DNA from: an uncultured Lactobacillus sp.
Lineage (GTDB): Bacteria > Bacillota > Bacilli > Lactobacillales > Lactobacillaceae
Direction of reading: 5' to 3'
NCBI GenBank assembly: GCA_937916845.1
Contig: CALFSK010000023.1
Span: 1 to 64,000, forward strand
DNA length: 64,000 bases
Positions 54,902-63,267 of this stretch are shown piece by piece. Numbering within the stretch: the stretch's first letter is position 1; each line of letters starts with the position of its first letter. The translations under genes were made by a program, and so were the position numbers. The notes under the pieces were generated by a model. The model saw nothing but the letters and a program-made list of their open reading frames with translations. It was not told the DNA's origin and did no database searches.

Positions 54902-56020
54902 TTAATCCTCCTTATTAGCTATTTGCAGTGCCATTTGCGCCCATTTTTGTTGCTGGTCCGTCAACGGTGTATCGGTAGCTTGCTCAAAAAATTGGTCCAT
55001 CAATTCCATGGGGTCCAGGTGCGGGTCAATCGTTTCTAACTCATCACCAGTTGCAACCGGTCCACCTACCCGTTCAAGCTCAATCACGTTAGGATAAACG
55101 TCCCGTAACGCCTGCATGACGTTAGGAATCACCCGCTGGTCAGTTAACTGAATTGCTAAGTAATCATTCACAGCTTGTTTCTTATAAAACTCCGGTGACG
55201 TTAAGTCTTCAAACGCCCCAGTTAGGACGCGCACATCCTGTAATGGCTTGAGCGGTTTGAACGTTAATTTGAACGGATCAGTGTCGACGATCCAGACGCC
55301 CTTTTGCTGGTTAGCTTCAGAGACTGAAAACTTCAACGGCGACCCACTATAGCGGACCCGGTCTGCATGGAGGGCATCCTTACCGTGCAGATGTCCTAAG
55401 GCAACGTAGTCAAAATCAGCTAGGTCACTGACAGGAATTGCATTGAGCCCCCCGACCATCACCTGGGTTTCAGAATCGACGTGGCTACTGCCCGCAGCAA
55501 AAAAGTGGGCAACGAGCACGTGTTTCTTCGCTGGATCAAATTGAGCACGCATCGCCGCCACGATTTTGACCATTGCGGCCTGAACCGTCCTAAGCTTGTC
55601 ATCTTTAAAGTATTGACGTGCTTCAAACGGCTCAAAATAAGGGAGTAAGAAAAATTGGGTGTCTGGAAATTCAATCGGCGTGAACGCCTGACTGAGTTTC
55701 GTATTGAGGTAAAAGTCCGTCGCTTTAAACCACGAGCTCCCAGTCCGTAACCGGGGTGCGCTGTCGTGGTTGCCACTAATCGCCAATAACGGAAAGTGGT
55801 GCTTGAGGTTAAGGTCAACCAGCATGTTGCCCAACTGATTGACGGACGTTTCGTTCGGCACTGAACGGTCGTACAAGTCGCCCGCGATAACAACCGCGTC
55901 TACCTGCTCGTCAACAGCGATTTTTTTGATTTGTTCGTAAGCATCCTGCTGTTCTTCCACTAGGTCAAAACCGTGGAGTTTCTTGCCAATGTGCCAGTCA
56001 GCGGTATGTAAAAAACGCAT
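54902..56020 (-). CDS. sbcD: Exonuclease subunit SbcD
   Basis: 372 residues. Mre11-type calcineurin-like phosphoesterase: HTADWHIGK, IAGDLYDRS, ISGNHDSAPR, and later VALGHLHG. Metal-dependent nuclease subunit of SbcCD. AGGAGGCACCACCC precedes the ATG, and a TATAAT -10 lies at 56052-56057 (minus strand). First gene of the operon. Confidence 0.96.
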   Translation of the reverse strand: MRFLHTADWHIGKKLHGFDLVEEQQDAYEQIKKIAVDEQVDAVVIAGDLYDRSVPNETSVNQLGNMLVDLNLKHHFPLLAISGNHDSAPRLRTGSSWFKATDFYLNTKLSQAFTPIEFPDTQFFLLPYFEPFEARQYFKDDKLRTVQAAMVKIVAAMRAQFDPAKKHVLVAHFFAAGSSHVDSETQVMVGGLNAIPVSDLADFDYVALGHLHGKDALHADRVRYSGSPLKFSVSEANQQKGVWIVDTDPFKLTFKPLKPLQDVRVLTGAFEDLTSPEFYKKQAVNDYLAIQLTDQRVIPNVMQALRDVYPNVIELERVGGPVATGDELETIDPHLDPMELMDQFFEQATDTPLTDQQQKWAQMALQIANKED

Positions 56021-56126
56021 GGGTGGTGCCTCCTAAAAGTTATTTGTTTCCATTATAAAACAGTTTCCGGTTTGTTTTGCCATCCGTTACCTCAAAGTCC
56101 ACCCATGTTTGATTGATTATTAAACT

Positions 56127-56160
56127 TACCGCGATTCAACGACCATGTTCGTTGACGGTA
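56127..56160. promoter_or_regulatory. Inverted repeat between sbcD and glpF
   Basis: TCAACGA-CCATGT-TCGTTGA (arms 56136-56142 and 56149-56155), extended by TACCG/CGGTA with a 4-nt bulge. In the 337-bp divergent spacer 56021-56357, which otherwise shows only AT-rich promoter sequence. Not a LexA box. Confidence 0.5.
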
Positions 56161-56357
56161 ACAAAATAGTTATCGTTTAAAGACTTTTGAAACTTAAAAT
56201 AACTGAACAAGTCCTATAAACATAGCACCATCAAACCACAATAATTGTTTTTCTCTTATTAGAATCATTATTTTTTTGAGCAAATTAAGTTTCACTAGTT
56301 AGAAAGTATTGTAAGATAACTTATGTAAGCAATTATTCTAAAAGGAGCGTGAGTACT

Positions 56358-57008
56358 ATGCGCAAGTATTTTGCTGAGTTTCTCGGCACATTCATGTTAG
56401 TTTTCTTAGGGACCGCAACCGTTGTGATTGCAAAAGGTGACGTCCTCGCAATCGGGTTAGCCTTTGGGTTAGCCATCACCGTTTCGGCCTACGCCTTCGG
56501 GGGTATTTCCGGAGGTCACTTTAACCCCGCCGTTACAACGGCGATGTTAATCAACCGGCGGATCAACGTCGCTGACGCTGTCGGTTACGTGATTGCTCAG
56601 ATTTTAGGGGCCATCGTTGCTTCTGCAGCTGTTCGCAGCTTCGTCAGTGCCCTTGGGTTAGCAACCAACGCCTTAGGCCAAACTGATTTTCCAAAAATCG
56701 GTGCCGGTATGGCCTTCTTCGTTGAAGCCTTAGCAACCTTCCTGTTCTTGATGGTCATTTTGAACGTGACTAGCAACGACCACGGAAATGGCGACTTTGC
56801 AGGCTTGGTTATTGGGATTACGTTATCCTTCTTAATCATTGCCACGTTGAACTTGACTGGTGGTTCTTTAAACCCAGCCCGTTCAATCGGTCCAGCTATC
56901 TTTGCTGGTGGCAGTGCCCTTTCACACTTATGGGTCTACATTCTTGCACCAGAAGTTGGCGCCATTCTTGCTGCTTTCTGTGCACGAGTACTTGGATCAG
57001 AAGATTAA
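56358..57008 (+). CDS. glpF: Aquaporin / glycerol facilitator (MIP family)
   Basis: 216 residues from the ATG at 56358 (AAAGGAG ~10 nt upstream). Six membrane helices and the two NPA loops GGHFNPAVT (first half) and GGSLNPARS (second half). Passive channel for water, glycerol and possibly other small solutes; no glycerol-metabolism gene is adjacent. Own terminator. Confidence 0.92.
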   Translation: MRKYFAEFLGTFMLVFLGTATVVIAKGDVLAIGLAFGLAITVSAYAFGGISGGHFNPAVTTAMLINRRINVADAVGYVIAQILGAIVASAAVRSFVSALGLATNALGQTDFPKIGAGMAFFVEALATFLFLMVILNVTSNDHGNGDFAGLVIGITLSFLIIATLNLTGGSLNPARSIGPAIFAGGSALSHLWVYILAPEVGAILAAFCARVLGSED

Positions 57009-57017
57009 TTAGACTAA

Positions 57018-57057
57018 AAAAGCAGGTGACGGCAAACCGTCACCTGCTTTTTTTGTT
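57018..57057. terminator. Bidirectional terminator
   Basis: AAAGCAGGTGACGG / CCGTCACCTGCTTT stem with T-run, between convergent genes. Confidence 0.88.
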
Positions 57058-57077
57058 TTCTATTTTGACCATTTCGC

Positions 57078-58823
57078 CTACTTGCGGCGCCAATGTTGAT
57101 ACCAGGAGTGCAAGGTCCCGATGACGAGTCCAATAATGACGACGACCGCGGTAACGTACCCGAAAATCCCAATGTTGGTAATCCAGCTATTATCAGGATG
57201 ACTCTGAACGAGTAAGGACGATCCCACGATCAGCGCCGCCAAAATAACGGACAAGACCACTTTATTGACCATCGAATCGATACGGTCGATGAACATCTTC
57301 CGGTGTGAAAAGACAATGTTGACCCGCGTCTGGCCATTTTCAAACGTCTCCAACGCGGCTAACAACCGTGATGGCAGTTTGGGCGTATCCCGCACACCTT
57401 GTAAGGTTGCCAGTAGCCCATCTTCCAATTCATTACGAAGGTTGAGATGTTCTTGCATGTACTTACGGGCAAAGGGCCGGGCCACGTCTAACATGGACAG
57501 GTTCGGATCCAAAGTCTCAACGATACCTTCAATTGTGCCGAAGGCTTTTCCTAGCATGGTGACCGCTGGATTCATTTGGATATTATTACTACGGCAGACT
57601 TTGACCATTTCAAATAGTAGTCCTTGAAAATCAATGTCGCCAAGTCCCGAATTGTAGTACTGGCCTAAAAACGGCGCTAACTCGCTGAAGAAGCCCTCTT
57701 CATCGACCGCTCCAGTCCGGTTTGAAATCGCCAAGATGGCTTTGCCGACCTGCCGGGTATCCTCCGTTGTCACGGCCACGATGACGTTTGCAATTCCGTT
57801 CATCAAGGACGGACTAATCTCACCCATCATCCCAAAATCCAAGTAGACTAAACGGTACGGTGGTAACCGCCGCTTGCCAATTTTGCCACGCCGTTGCGGC
57901 ACGGTGTCGTTATAGCCGATGTCATCCGGTTTTAATTCGCGCAATAAAATATTACCCGGATGGGGATCCGCGTGAAAGAAGCCGTCTTCAAAAACTTGTT
58001 TTAAGAAATTTTGCACCAACGTGTGGGCTAAGTACCGCCGTTCATCATCAAATTGATGATTACCCTCACGGTCCGCCTTGATCATTTTCGCCATGAAGTG
58101 TTGAATACTATCCCCCGGCATGTACTGATTAACGAGGACCTTTTGGGTACTGTACTTAGCGTAGACCCGGGGAACCCGGATGATATCATTCTGATTATTC
58201 AACCGGTAGAACCGAGACCCGTTACGAACTTCGATATTGGTATCCAGTTCGTTAAAGAGCGACCGTTTGATCTCGCCAACCATTTCCCGGAGGTCCACGA
58301 CCGATGACTCTGGAATATAGCGCAACAGTGGCAACGCCCGCTCAAACAGTGAGATATCCAGGGCTACTTCCGCGTCAATTCCCGGGTGCTGCACCTTTAC
58401 CACGACTTTTTGACCGTTCAGTAAAGTTGCATGATGGGTCTGACCCATCGAGGCCGATGCGAAGGGCTGGTGCTCAAAGGTGGCAAAAATCTCATCCATC
58501 GGTTTACCCGTCTGCCGTTCGATCGTCCGCTGCACCACGTCGTAGTCGTCAGCTTTGACGTCGTCTTGTAATTTTTTAAATTCATTCGCAAATTCTGGCT
58601 TAACAATATCCGTTCGTGCCGACAAAATTTGCCCAATTTTAATAAAGGTCGGTCCTAATTCTTCAAAGGCCGCCCGCACCTGTTCTGGATTTTTCTGCCG
58701 AGCCAGGTTGCTTAAAACGTTGTAACGTCGCAACACGCCCACAATGGTACGAAAACGGGTGTGGCGATTCTGATTTTTCTTCCACTGGGGTTGCTCACTG
58801 GTTTCTTCATCCATTTCAGTCAC
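57078..58823 (-). CDS. AarF/UbiB (ABC1) atypical kinase
   Basis: 581 residues from a GTG at 58823 with GAAGGAGGG 6 nt upstream; the longer frame to 58925 overlaps the T-box promoter. Features: LGPTFIKIGQ motif (KxGQ), alanine-rich ASMGQTHHATL nucleotide loop, VVKVQHPG (Lys), DPHPGNILL catalytic loop, YLDFGMMGEI (DFG) and two C-terminal membrane helices. Family members act in isoprenoid-quinone or lipid homeostasis; here menaquinone is the likely link. Monocistronic. Confidence 0.9.
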   Translation of the reverse strand: MTEMDEETSEQPQWKKNQNRHTRFRTIVGVLRRYNVLSNLARQKNPEQVRAAFEELGPTFIKIGQILSARTDIVKPEFANEFKKLQDDVKADDYDVVQRTIERQTGKPMDEIFATFEHQPFASASMGQTHHATLLNGQKVVVKVQHPGIDAEVALDISLFERALPLLRYIPESSVVDLREMVGEIKRSLFNELDTNIEVRNGSRFYRLNNQNDIIRVPRVYAKYSTQKVLVNQYMPGDSIQHFMAKMIKADREGNHQFDDERRYLAHTLVQNFLKQVFEDGFFHADPHPGNILLRELKPDDIGYNDTVPQRRGKIGKRRLPPYRLVYLDFGMMGEISPSLMNGIANVIVAVTTEDTRQVGKAILAISNRTGAVDEEGFFSELAPFLGQYYNSGLGDIDFQGLLFEMVKVCRSNNIQMNPAVTMLGKAFGTIEGIVETLDPNLSMLDVARPFARKYMQEHLNLRNELEDGLLATLQGVRDTPKLPSRLLAALETFENGQTRVNIVFSHRKMFIDRIDSMVNKVVLSVILAALIVGSSLLVQSHPDNSWITNIGIFGYVTAVVVIIGLVIGTLHSWYQHWRRK

Positions 58824-58913
58824 AAGCGTCCCTCCTTCATCTATGCTATAAAACCTATTATCTAACATTCCCACCCAATTCGCACTAACTAACCGCAAGT
58901 TTTTCAAAAAGCA

Positions 58914-58942
58914 TTGACAAACCATAACAACCGTTGTAGATT
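58914..58942 (+). promoter_or_regulatory. brnQ promoter
   Basis: -35 TTGACA (58914-58919), 17-bp spacer, -10 TAGATT (58937-58942), followed by the T-box leader. Confidence 0.82.
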
Positions 58943-58984
58943 AAAGGCACATTAAAAAACGGTTAACAAACACGTTGATGAACA

Positions 58985-59256
58985 AAGTACGTTAGCAAAG
59001 CACGCCTAGAGAGTGTCGGTCTGGTGAAACGACATCCTGCTTTCTTAACTGAAAATCAGTTCTGAGTGGCAGTGGCGAACAATTTAATTAGTTGCTGTTG
59101 GGTGCTCCCATTATCGAGCCCGGGTATCACGAGTGGCCGGCCACTCGCCGTACCTGTTAAGGCGGTCCGTAGCAATACGGCCGTAAAGCTAAGGTGGTAA
59201 CGCGTGTTAAACGTCCTGGTTTCTGAGTCTAACTCAGAAAGCGGGACGTTTTTTTG
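58985..59256 (+). ncRNA. T-box riboswitch
   Basis: Leader with T-box core AAGGTGGTAACGCG (59191-59204; consensus AGGGTGGNACCGCG) and a stem-I region beginning near AGAGAG. A strong terminator follows: ACGTCC..TTTCTGAGT / ACTCAGAAA..GGGACGT plus T-run (59210-59256). The candidate specifier is ATC (Ile) at 59034-59036 in GACATCCTGC, consistent with the downstream branched-chain permease but not proven. Uncharged tRNA would stabilise the antiterminator and turn on transport. Confidence 0.87.
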
Positions 59257-59286
59257 TTTAACCCAAACCTATAAGGAGTCTTTTAT

Positions 59287-60681
59287 ATGCTAGATAAAGT
59301 CCAAAAACGATCTTTAACCAAACGTGATTACGTCACCTTAAGTTCCATGATTTTCGCCCTCTTCTTTGGTGCGGGTAACCTGATTTTTCCCCTCCACCTC
59401 GGTCAATTAGCTGGGAGTCATTGGGGCATCGCGACCGTCGGCTTCTTAGTTACCGCCGTTTTATTGCCATTATTATCCGTTTTAGCCGTCTGCGTCACCA
59501 AGTCAAAGGGTGTCTACGACATTGGTAAACCGCTTGGCGCTACCTTTGCCGTCGTCTTCATGGTGCTCATTCACTTCACCATCGGTCCATTTTTCGGAAC
59601 ACCCCGGACCGCGACAGTATCGTTCACCGTCGGCCTGGCACCGTTCTTCCCTGCCAAATACCAATCATTGGCGTTACTCGCTTTCTCAGCAGCCTTCTTT
59701 GGCCTCGCCTACTACCTCTCTATTGAACAGAGCAAGATCATGGCCCGGGTCGGTAAGCTACTCAATCCACTATTCTTATTACTATTAGTCGCCGTTTTCG
59801 CCGTTGCGTTTAGCAGTCCCTTAGCTCACGCCGGCAACACTAGCGCAACCGCTGCCTATCAAAGTGCGGGCTTCGTTAACGGTTTCCTAGAAGGTTACAA
59901 CACGATGGACGCTTTGGCCGGCCTCGCCCTAGGAGTCACCATCGTTACCGCCGTCAAATTCATGGGCCAAACCGACCCGAACAAAGCGGCTTGGGTCACT
60001 GCACGGGCTGGATTCTTCTCCATGGCGTTTGAAGGCCTCATCTACACTTTCCTGATCTTACTTGGCGCGCAATCATTAGGCCTATTCAAAGTCTCAGCTA
60101 ACGGTGGGGTCGCCTTTGACCAAATCGTTAACCACTACATGGGTTCCGTTGGTCAAGCAATCTTAGCCGTATTAATGATCACGACTTGTTTAACCACTGC
60201 GATTGGACTCGTTGCGGCCTTTGCTCAAGACTTCCACAAACACTTTGGCTTCTTGAGTTACAAAGCATGGCTACGGGTCACCTGCCTGGCTTCGTTTTTA
60301 ACGGCTAACGTTGGCTTGAACCAAATCATCGCATGGTCCACACCAGTCTTGATGTTCCTCTACCCACTGGCAATGGCCCTGATCTTCCTATCGATCCTGT
60401 CACCACTGTTCCACAAAGCAACCGTCGTTTACGTCTGGGTCGTTGTCTTTACCGTTGTCCCCGCCGTCTTCGACATGGTAGCTGCTTTCCCAGCAGTCGT
60501 TAGCCAAAGCGCTTTAGGACAAGCGATGGCCCACGTACAGAGCTACTTACCACTGGCCAGCAGTGGTATGGACTGGTTAGTCCCAGCCTTAGTTGGGGCC
60601 GTATTTGGCACGGCGCACTACCTCCTGTTATCACGTAAAAACAGCGTGGTCACGGACCTAGACGCACCGCTCAAACATTAA
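59287..60681 (+). CDS. brnQ: Branched-chain amino acid permease BrnQ
   Basis: 464 residues, about 12 membrane helices, LIV-II/BrnQ family: SSMIFALFFGAGNLIFPLHLG at the N-terminus and later FGTPRTATVSFTVG. Cation-coupled uptake of Leu, Ile and Val. Regulated by the T-box leader upstream. ATAAGGAG precedes the ATG. Confidence 0.95.
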   Translation: MLDKVQKRSLTKRDYVTLSSMIFALFFGAGNLIFPLHLGQLAGSHWGIATVGFLVTAVLLPLLSVLAVCVTKSKGVYDIGKPLGATFAVVFMVLIHFTIGPFFGTPRTATVSFTVGLAPFFPAKYQSLALLAFSAAFFGLAYYLSIEQSKIMARVGKLLNPLFLLLLVAVFAVAFSSPLAHAGNTSATAAYQSAGFVNGFLEGYNTMDALAGLALGVTIVTAVKFMGQTDPNKAAWVTARAGFFSMAFEGLIYTFLILLGAQSLGLFKVSANGGVAFDQIVNHYMGSVGQAILAVLMITTCLTTAIGLVAAFAQDFHKHFGFLSYKAWLRVTCLASFLTANVGLNQIIAWSTPVLMFLYPLAMALIFLSILSPLFHKATVVYVWVVVFTVVPAVFDMVAAFPAVVSQSALGQAMAHVQSYLPLASSGMDWLVPALVGAVFGTAHYLLLSRKNSVVTDLDAPLKH

Positions 60682-60695
60682 AAATACAACCGTTT

Positions 60696-60735
60696 AAAAA
60701 ATCTCCCAGTCTCAAAAAAACTGGGAGATTTTTTG
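60696..60735. terminator. Bidirectional terminator
   Basis: AAAAATCTCCCAGT / ACTGGGAGATTTTT stem between convergent brnQ and beta-galactosidase. Confidence 0.88.
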
Positions 60736-60751
60736 TTGCTTATGCTTCAAA

Positions 60752-62791
60752 TTAGCTACGGTAAACTTTCACACCGTACCCGGCAATCGCTTGGGTACCC
60801 TGTTCCGTTTGCCCCGTTAGCGCGTTCGTCAACGGCGTCGTAACGGTCACGAGCGTTGGTTCGTGACTGTAGTTGATGACAAAATAGACGTGGGTGGTGT
60901 CATTTTCACGCACTTGAATGGCCACCTTAGTCGTCTTCTTTTGAATCGGTAATTCTGCTTGTAACTGGAGACGCTGAGTCAACTGGTGGTAGAATTTTTG
61001 CAAAAAGTCCGCGTCCGTCCGACAAGCTACGTAATAGGCTTGCCCGCGGCCCAATTGGTTACAAGTGACCGCCGGCGTATCCGCATAAAAGTCTTCGCCG
61101 TAAGTCCCTAATGCCTTGGCCGTTGTCAATTGCACAAGGTCGCAGTAGTCTCGCACCGCGTACTTTTGATTAAAGAGCCGCAGCGAGTTGCGCTGACTAG
61201 GATACAAAGTATCGGTCTCCGTCACTTTTAACCCGTACGTCACGATTAAATCTGGCATCCCGGCCCCTTGATAAGCCAAAAAGTCGCCGTCCACGACGCC
61301 ACTAATATAAGTTCCAACGAGGTGCCCCCCGTTTTGAACGTAGGCTTTGAGTTTAGCCGCGAATTCCGGCCGCATCAAAAAGTGCATGGGGTCGATCACG
61401 AGCTGATACGGTGTTAGGTCGTCGTTAACGCCGACAAGTTCTACCGGAATATCATGTTCCCAGAAGTACCGATAATGGTCCTGAATCGTCTTCCAGTAAT
61501 CCTTGCTCGCGTTGGCGTAGGTCCGCGCATCTGCTAACGCCCACATGTTATCGTAATCAAAAACGATTGCCACCTTAGCCACTTTGCGGTGCGTATTTAC
61601 GACACCCTTCAGTTGGTTCAGCTGTGTACCGAGCTGGGCAACATCCCGAAAAGTCCGGGTCTGCGTCCCACCGCGATTACTAATGACGGCGCCGTGAAAC
61701 ATTTCCGAGGCACCGCGCGATTGATGTAACTGGAAGTACATAACTGAATCGGCGCCGTGCGCGATTTCTTGCAGGCTCGCCATGGTGTGCATCCCGGGAC
61801 GTTTCGCGTGGTTAAATTGGTGCCAGTTAACTTTGGACGGCGTATTTTCCATGATCAAATAGTTTTGATGCTTGAAACTCCGCATCGTATCGTTCATCAA
61901 GCTCGTCTTCATCGCAAGCTGTTCCGTAGATTCATAATCATTACCCCAGTTCGGGTACGAATCCCACGAAACGACGTCCACGTGCTGGGCAAATTTTTGA
62001 TAATCTAAGGCGTCAAAAACGTCGGATGTTGGCGGATTACCACCCATAAAGTTGGTTGTTACCGGAATATCCGGGTTAACCGCCCGTAATGGGGCCACTT
62101 CCGCATCGAAGAAGTCGATCGTCTGGTCCGTCACGAACCGGCGCCAATCTAAATTCAGTCCGGTCACGTTTTGGTCGCCGCGTGGTGAAGGGGCTTCAAT
62201 CTGAGCCCAGTCCGTGTACTCATGACTCCAAAAAGCACCCCAGTAAGCGTGATTGAGTGCCGCGAGTGTCTGGTATTTAGCTTGAAGCCACTTCCGAAAG
62301 GCCGCTTGGCACAAGTCACAATAGCACGCACCACTGTATTCATTGGAAATATGCCACAAGACGAGATTTTTCCGGTGACCGTACCGTTCCGCTAACTTCT
62401 GGTTCATTTGGTGGACCTTTTCCCGGTAAATTGGCGACGTGTAACAGTGATTATGGCGTTCTCCAAACTGATTGCGTTGCCCATCTTCACCGACTCGGAG
62501 GACTTCCGGATACTTGGCCGCTAACCAGCGGGGCCGGGCCCCACTAGGCGTTGCCAAAATAACGTTCATCTTCTGGGCAGCCGCCCGGTCAAACATTTCA
62601 TCCAGCCACTCAAAATGATACTCACCTTCCGCCGGCTCCAGTCGGTCCCAAGCAAAGACGCCTAATGTAACCGTATTCAATTTTGCGTTTGCGAAGGCTT
62701 TAAAATCTTGATCAATCACGTCCGGCTGATCCAGCCACTGATCAGGATTATAGTCGCCACCGTGCAAAAATTCCTTGTTTTTAAAGCTCAT
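60752..62791 (-). CDS. GH42 beta-galactosidase
   Basis: 679 residues from the ATG at 62791 (AGGGGTGG upstream). GH42 layout: TIM barrel with GGDYNPDQW, acid/base Glu151 in WHISNEYSG, Zn-site Cys cluster CYCDLC, nucleophile Glu in LIMENTPS, trimerisation domain and C-terminal small domain. No signal peptide. Intracellular hydrolysis of beta-galactosides such as galacto-oligosaccharides or plant galactans; GH42 enzymes often prefer these to lactose. Downstream of a LacI-type repressor. Confidence 0.95.
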   Translation of the reverse strand: MSFKNKEFLHGGDYNPDQWLDQPDVIDQDFKAFANAKLNTVTLGVFAWDRLEPAEGEYHFEWLDEMFDRAAAQKMNVILATPSGARPRWLAAKYPEVLRVGEDGQRNQFGERHNHCYTSPIYREKVHQMNQKLAERYGHRKNLVLWHISNEYSGACYCDLCQAAFRKWLQAKYQTLAALNHAYWGAFWSHEYTDWAQIEAPSPRGDQNVTGLNLDWRRFVTDQTIDFFDAEVAPLRAVNPDIPVTTNFMGGNPPTSDVFDALDYQKFAQHVDVVSWDSYPNWGNDYESTEQLAMKTSLMNDTMRSFKHQNYLIMENTPSKVNWHQFNHAKRPGMHTMASLQEIAHGADSVMYFQLHQSRGASEMFHGAVISNRGGTQTRTFRDVAQLGTQLNQLKGVVNTHRKVAKVAIVFDYDNMWALADARTYANASKDYWKTIQDHYRYFWEHDIPVELVGVNDDLTPYQLVIDPMHFLMRPEFAAKLKAYVQNGGHLVGTYISGVVDGDFLAYQGAGMPDLIVTYGLKVTETDTLYPSQRNSLRLFNQKYAVRDYCDLVQLTTAKALGTYGEDFYADTPAVTCNQLGRGQAYYVACRTDADFLQKFYHQLTQRLQLQAELPIQKKTTKVAIQVRENDTTHVYFVINYSHEPTLVTVTTPLTNALTGQTEQGTQAIAGYGVKVYRS

Positions 62792-62888
62792 TTCATCCAC
62801 CCCTAACCTTTTCTAATTGTCTAAATATTGAAAAATCTAAAATGAATATCAAAGCCATCACAATAGCAGTGTTATCCATAAATAATCT

Positions 62889-62905
62889 GTTCTGTCAGAC
62901 AGAAC
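62889..62905. promoter_or_regulatory. Perfect palindrome upstream of GH42 gene
   Basis: GTTCTGTC-A-GACAGAAC, 8-bp arms around one base, ~100 bp before the GH42 start. Followed by ACTGTCTA, a partial repeat of one half. Candidate operator, perhaps for the adjacent LacI-type regulator, though it lacks the usual CG core. Confidence 0.5.
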
Positions 62906-62994
62906 TACTGTCTAATATTGCCGATACAATCTACCAATTCTCCCCGCCTGCGCTAAACATGGCTCTTCCATCATCGATGCGCTAAATTTGTTAA

Positions 62995-63185
62995 ATAATC
63001 GGAGGTTGGCGCTGATGGCATCGGTCGTGAAGGTGGTCTTAGTCCGGTGACTTTTCCGGACTTAGACCACGGACGGTCCGGGACAGCTGTCATTCAAAGA
63101 CTGTTCCGGGCGAGGGGCGAGACCGCTCTTTGGCTCGCCCCGGTCCCACGACCGCATGTCATCAGTGACAACCGGACTAGCTTTA
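62995..63185 (+). repeat. Family A structured intergenic repeat, copy 2
   Basis: About 190 bp, same order of stems as copy 1 and same boundaries (ATAATC.GAGGTTG at left, CAACCGGACTAGCTT at right). The last arm is GGGGCGAG (63114-63121) with CTCGCCCC (63134-63141), where copy 1 has GGGTCTAG with CTAGACCC: two base pairs changed on both sides. It separates the repressor gene from GH42. Confidence 0.85.
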
Positions 63186-63219
63186 CCAATATCTAATTTA
63201 GTCTAAATTCTGATTGTTC

Positions 63220-63267
63220 CAAAAAATGCTCCCCTACTCGCTAAAAGTAGTTGGAGCATATTTTTTA
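63220..63267 (-). terminator. Terminator of LacI-type repressor gene
   Basis: Minus-strand stem TATGCTCC..TACT / AGTA..GGAGCAT followed by a T-run, overlapping the stop region. Confidence 0.75.

Larger units (their letters stand above)
62792..63264. other. Spacer between GH42 gene and repressor gene
   Basis: 473 bp with no gene. From left: the GH42 promoter area with a perfect palindrome at 62889-62905, family A repeat copy 2, and the repressor gene's terminator. Confidence 0.6.

Noticed and set aside
56136..56155. LexA (SOS) box upstream of sbcD
   Set aside because: The palindrome does not fit CGAAC-N4-GTTCG; spacing and bases differ.
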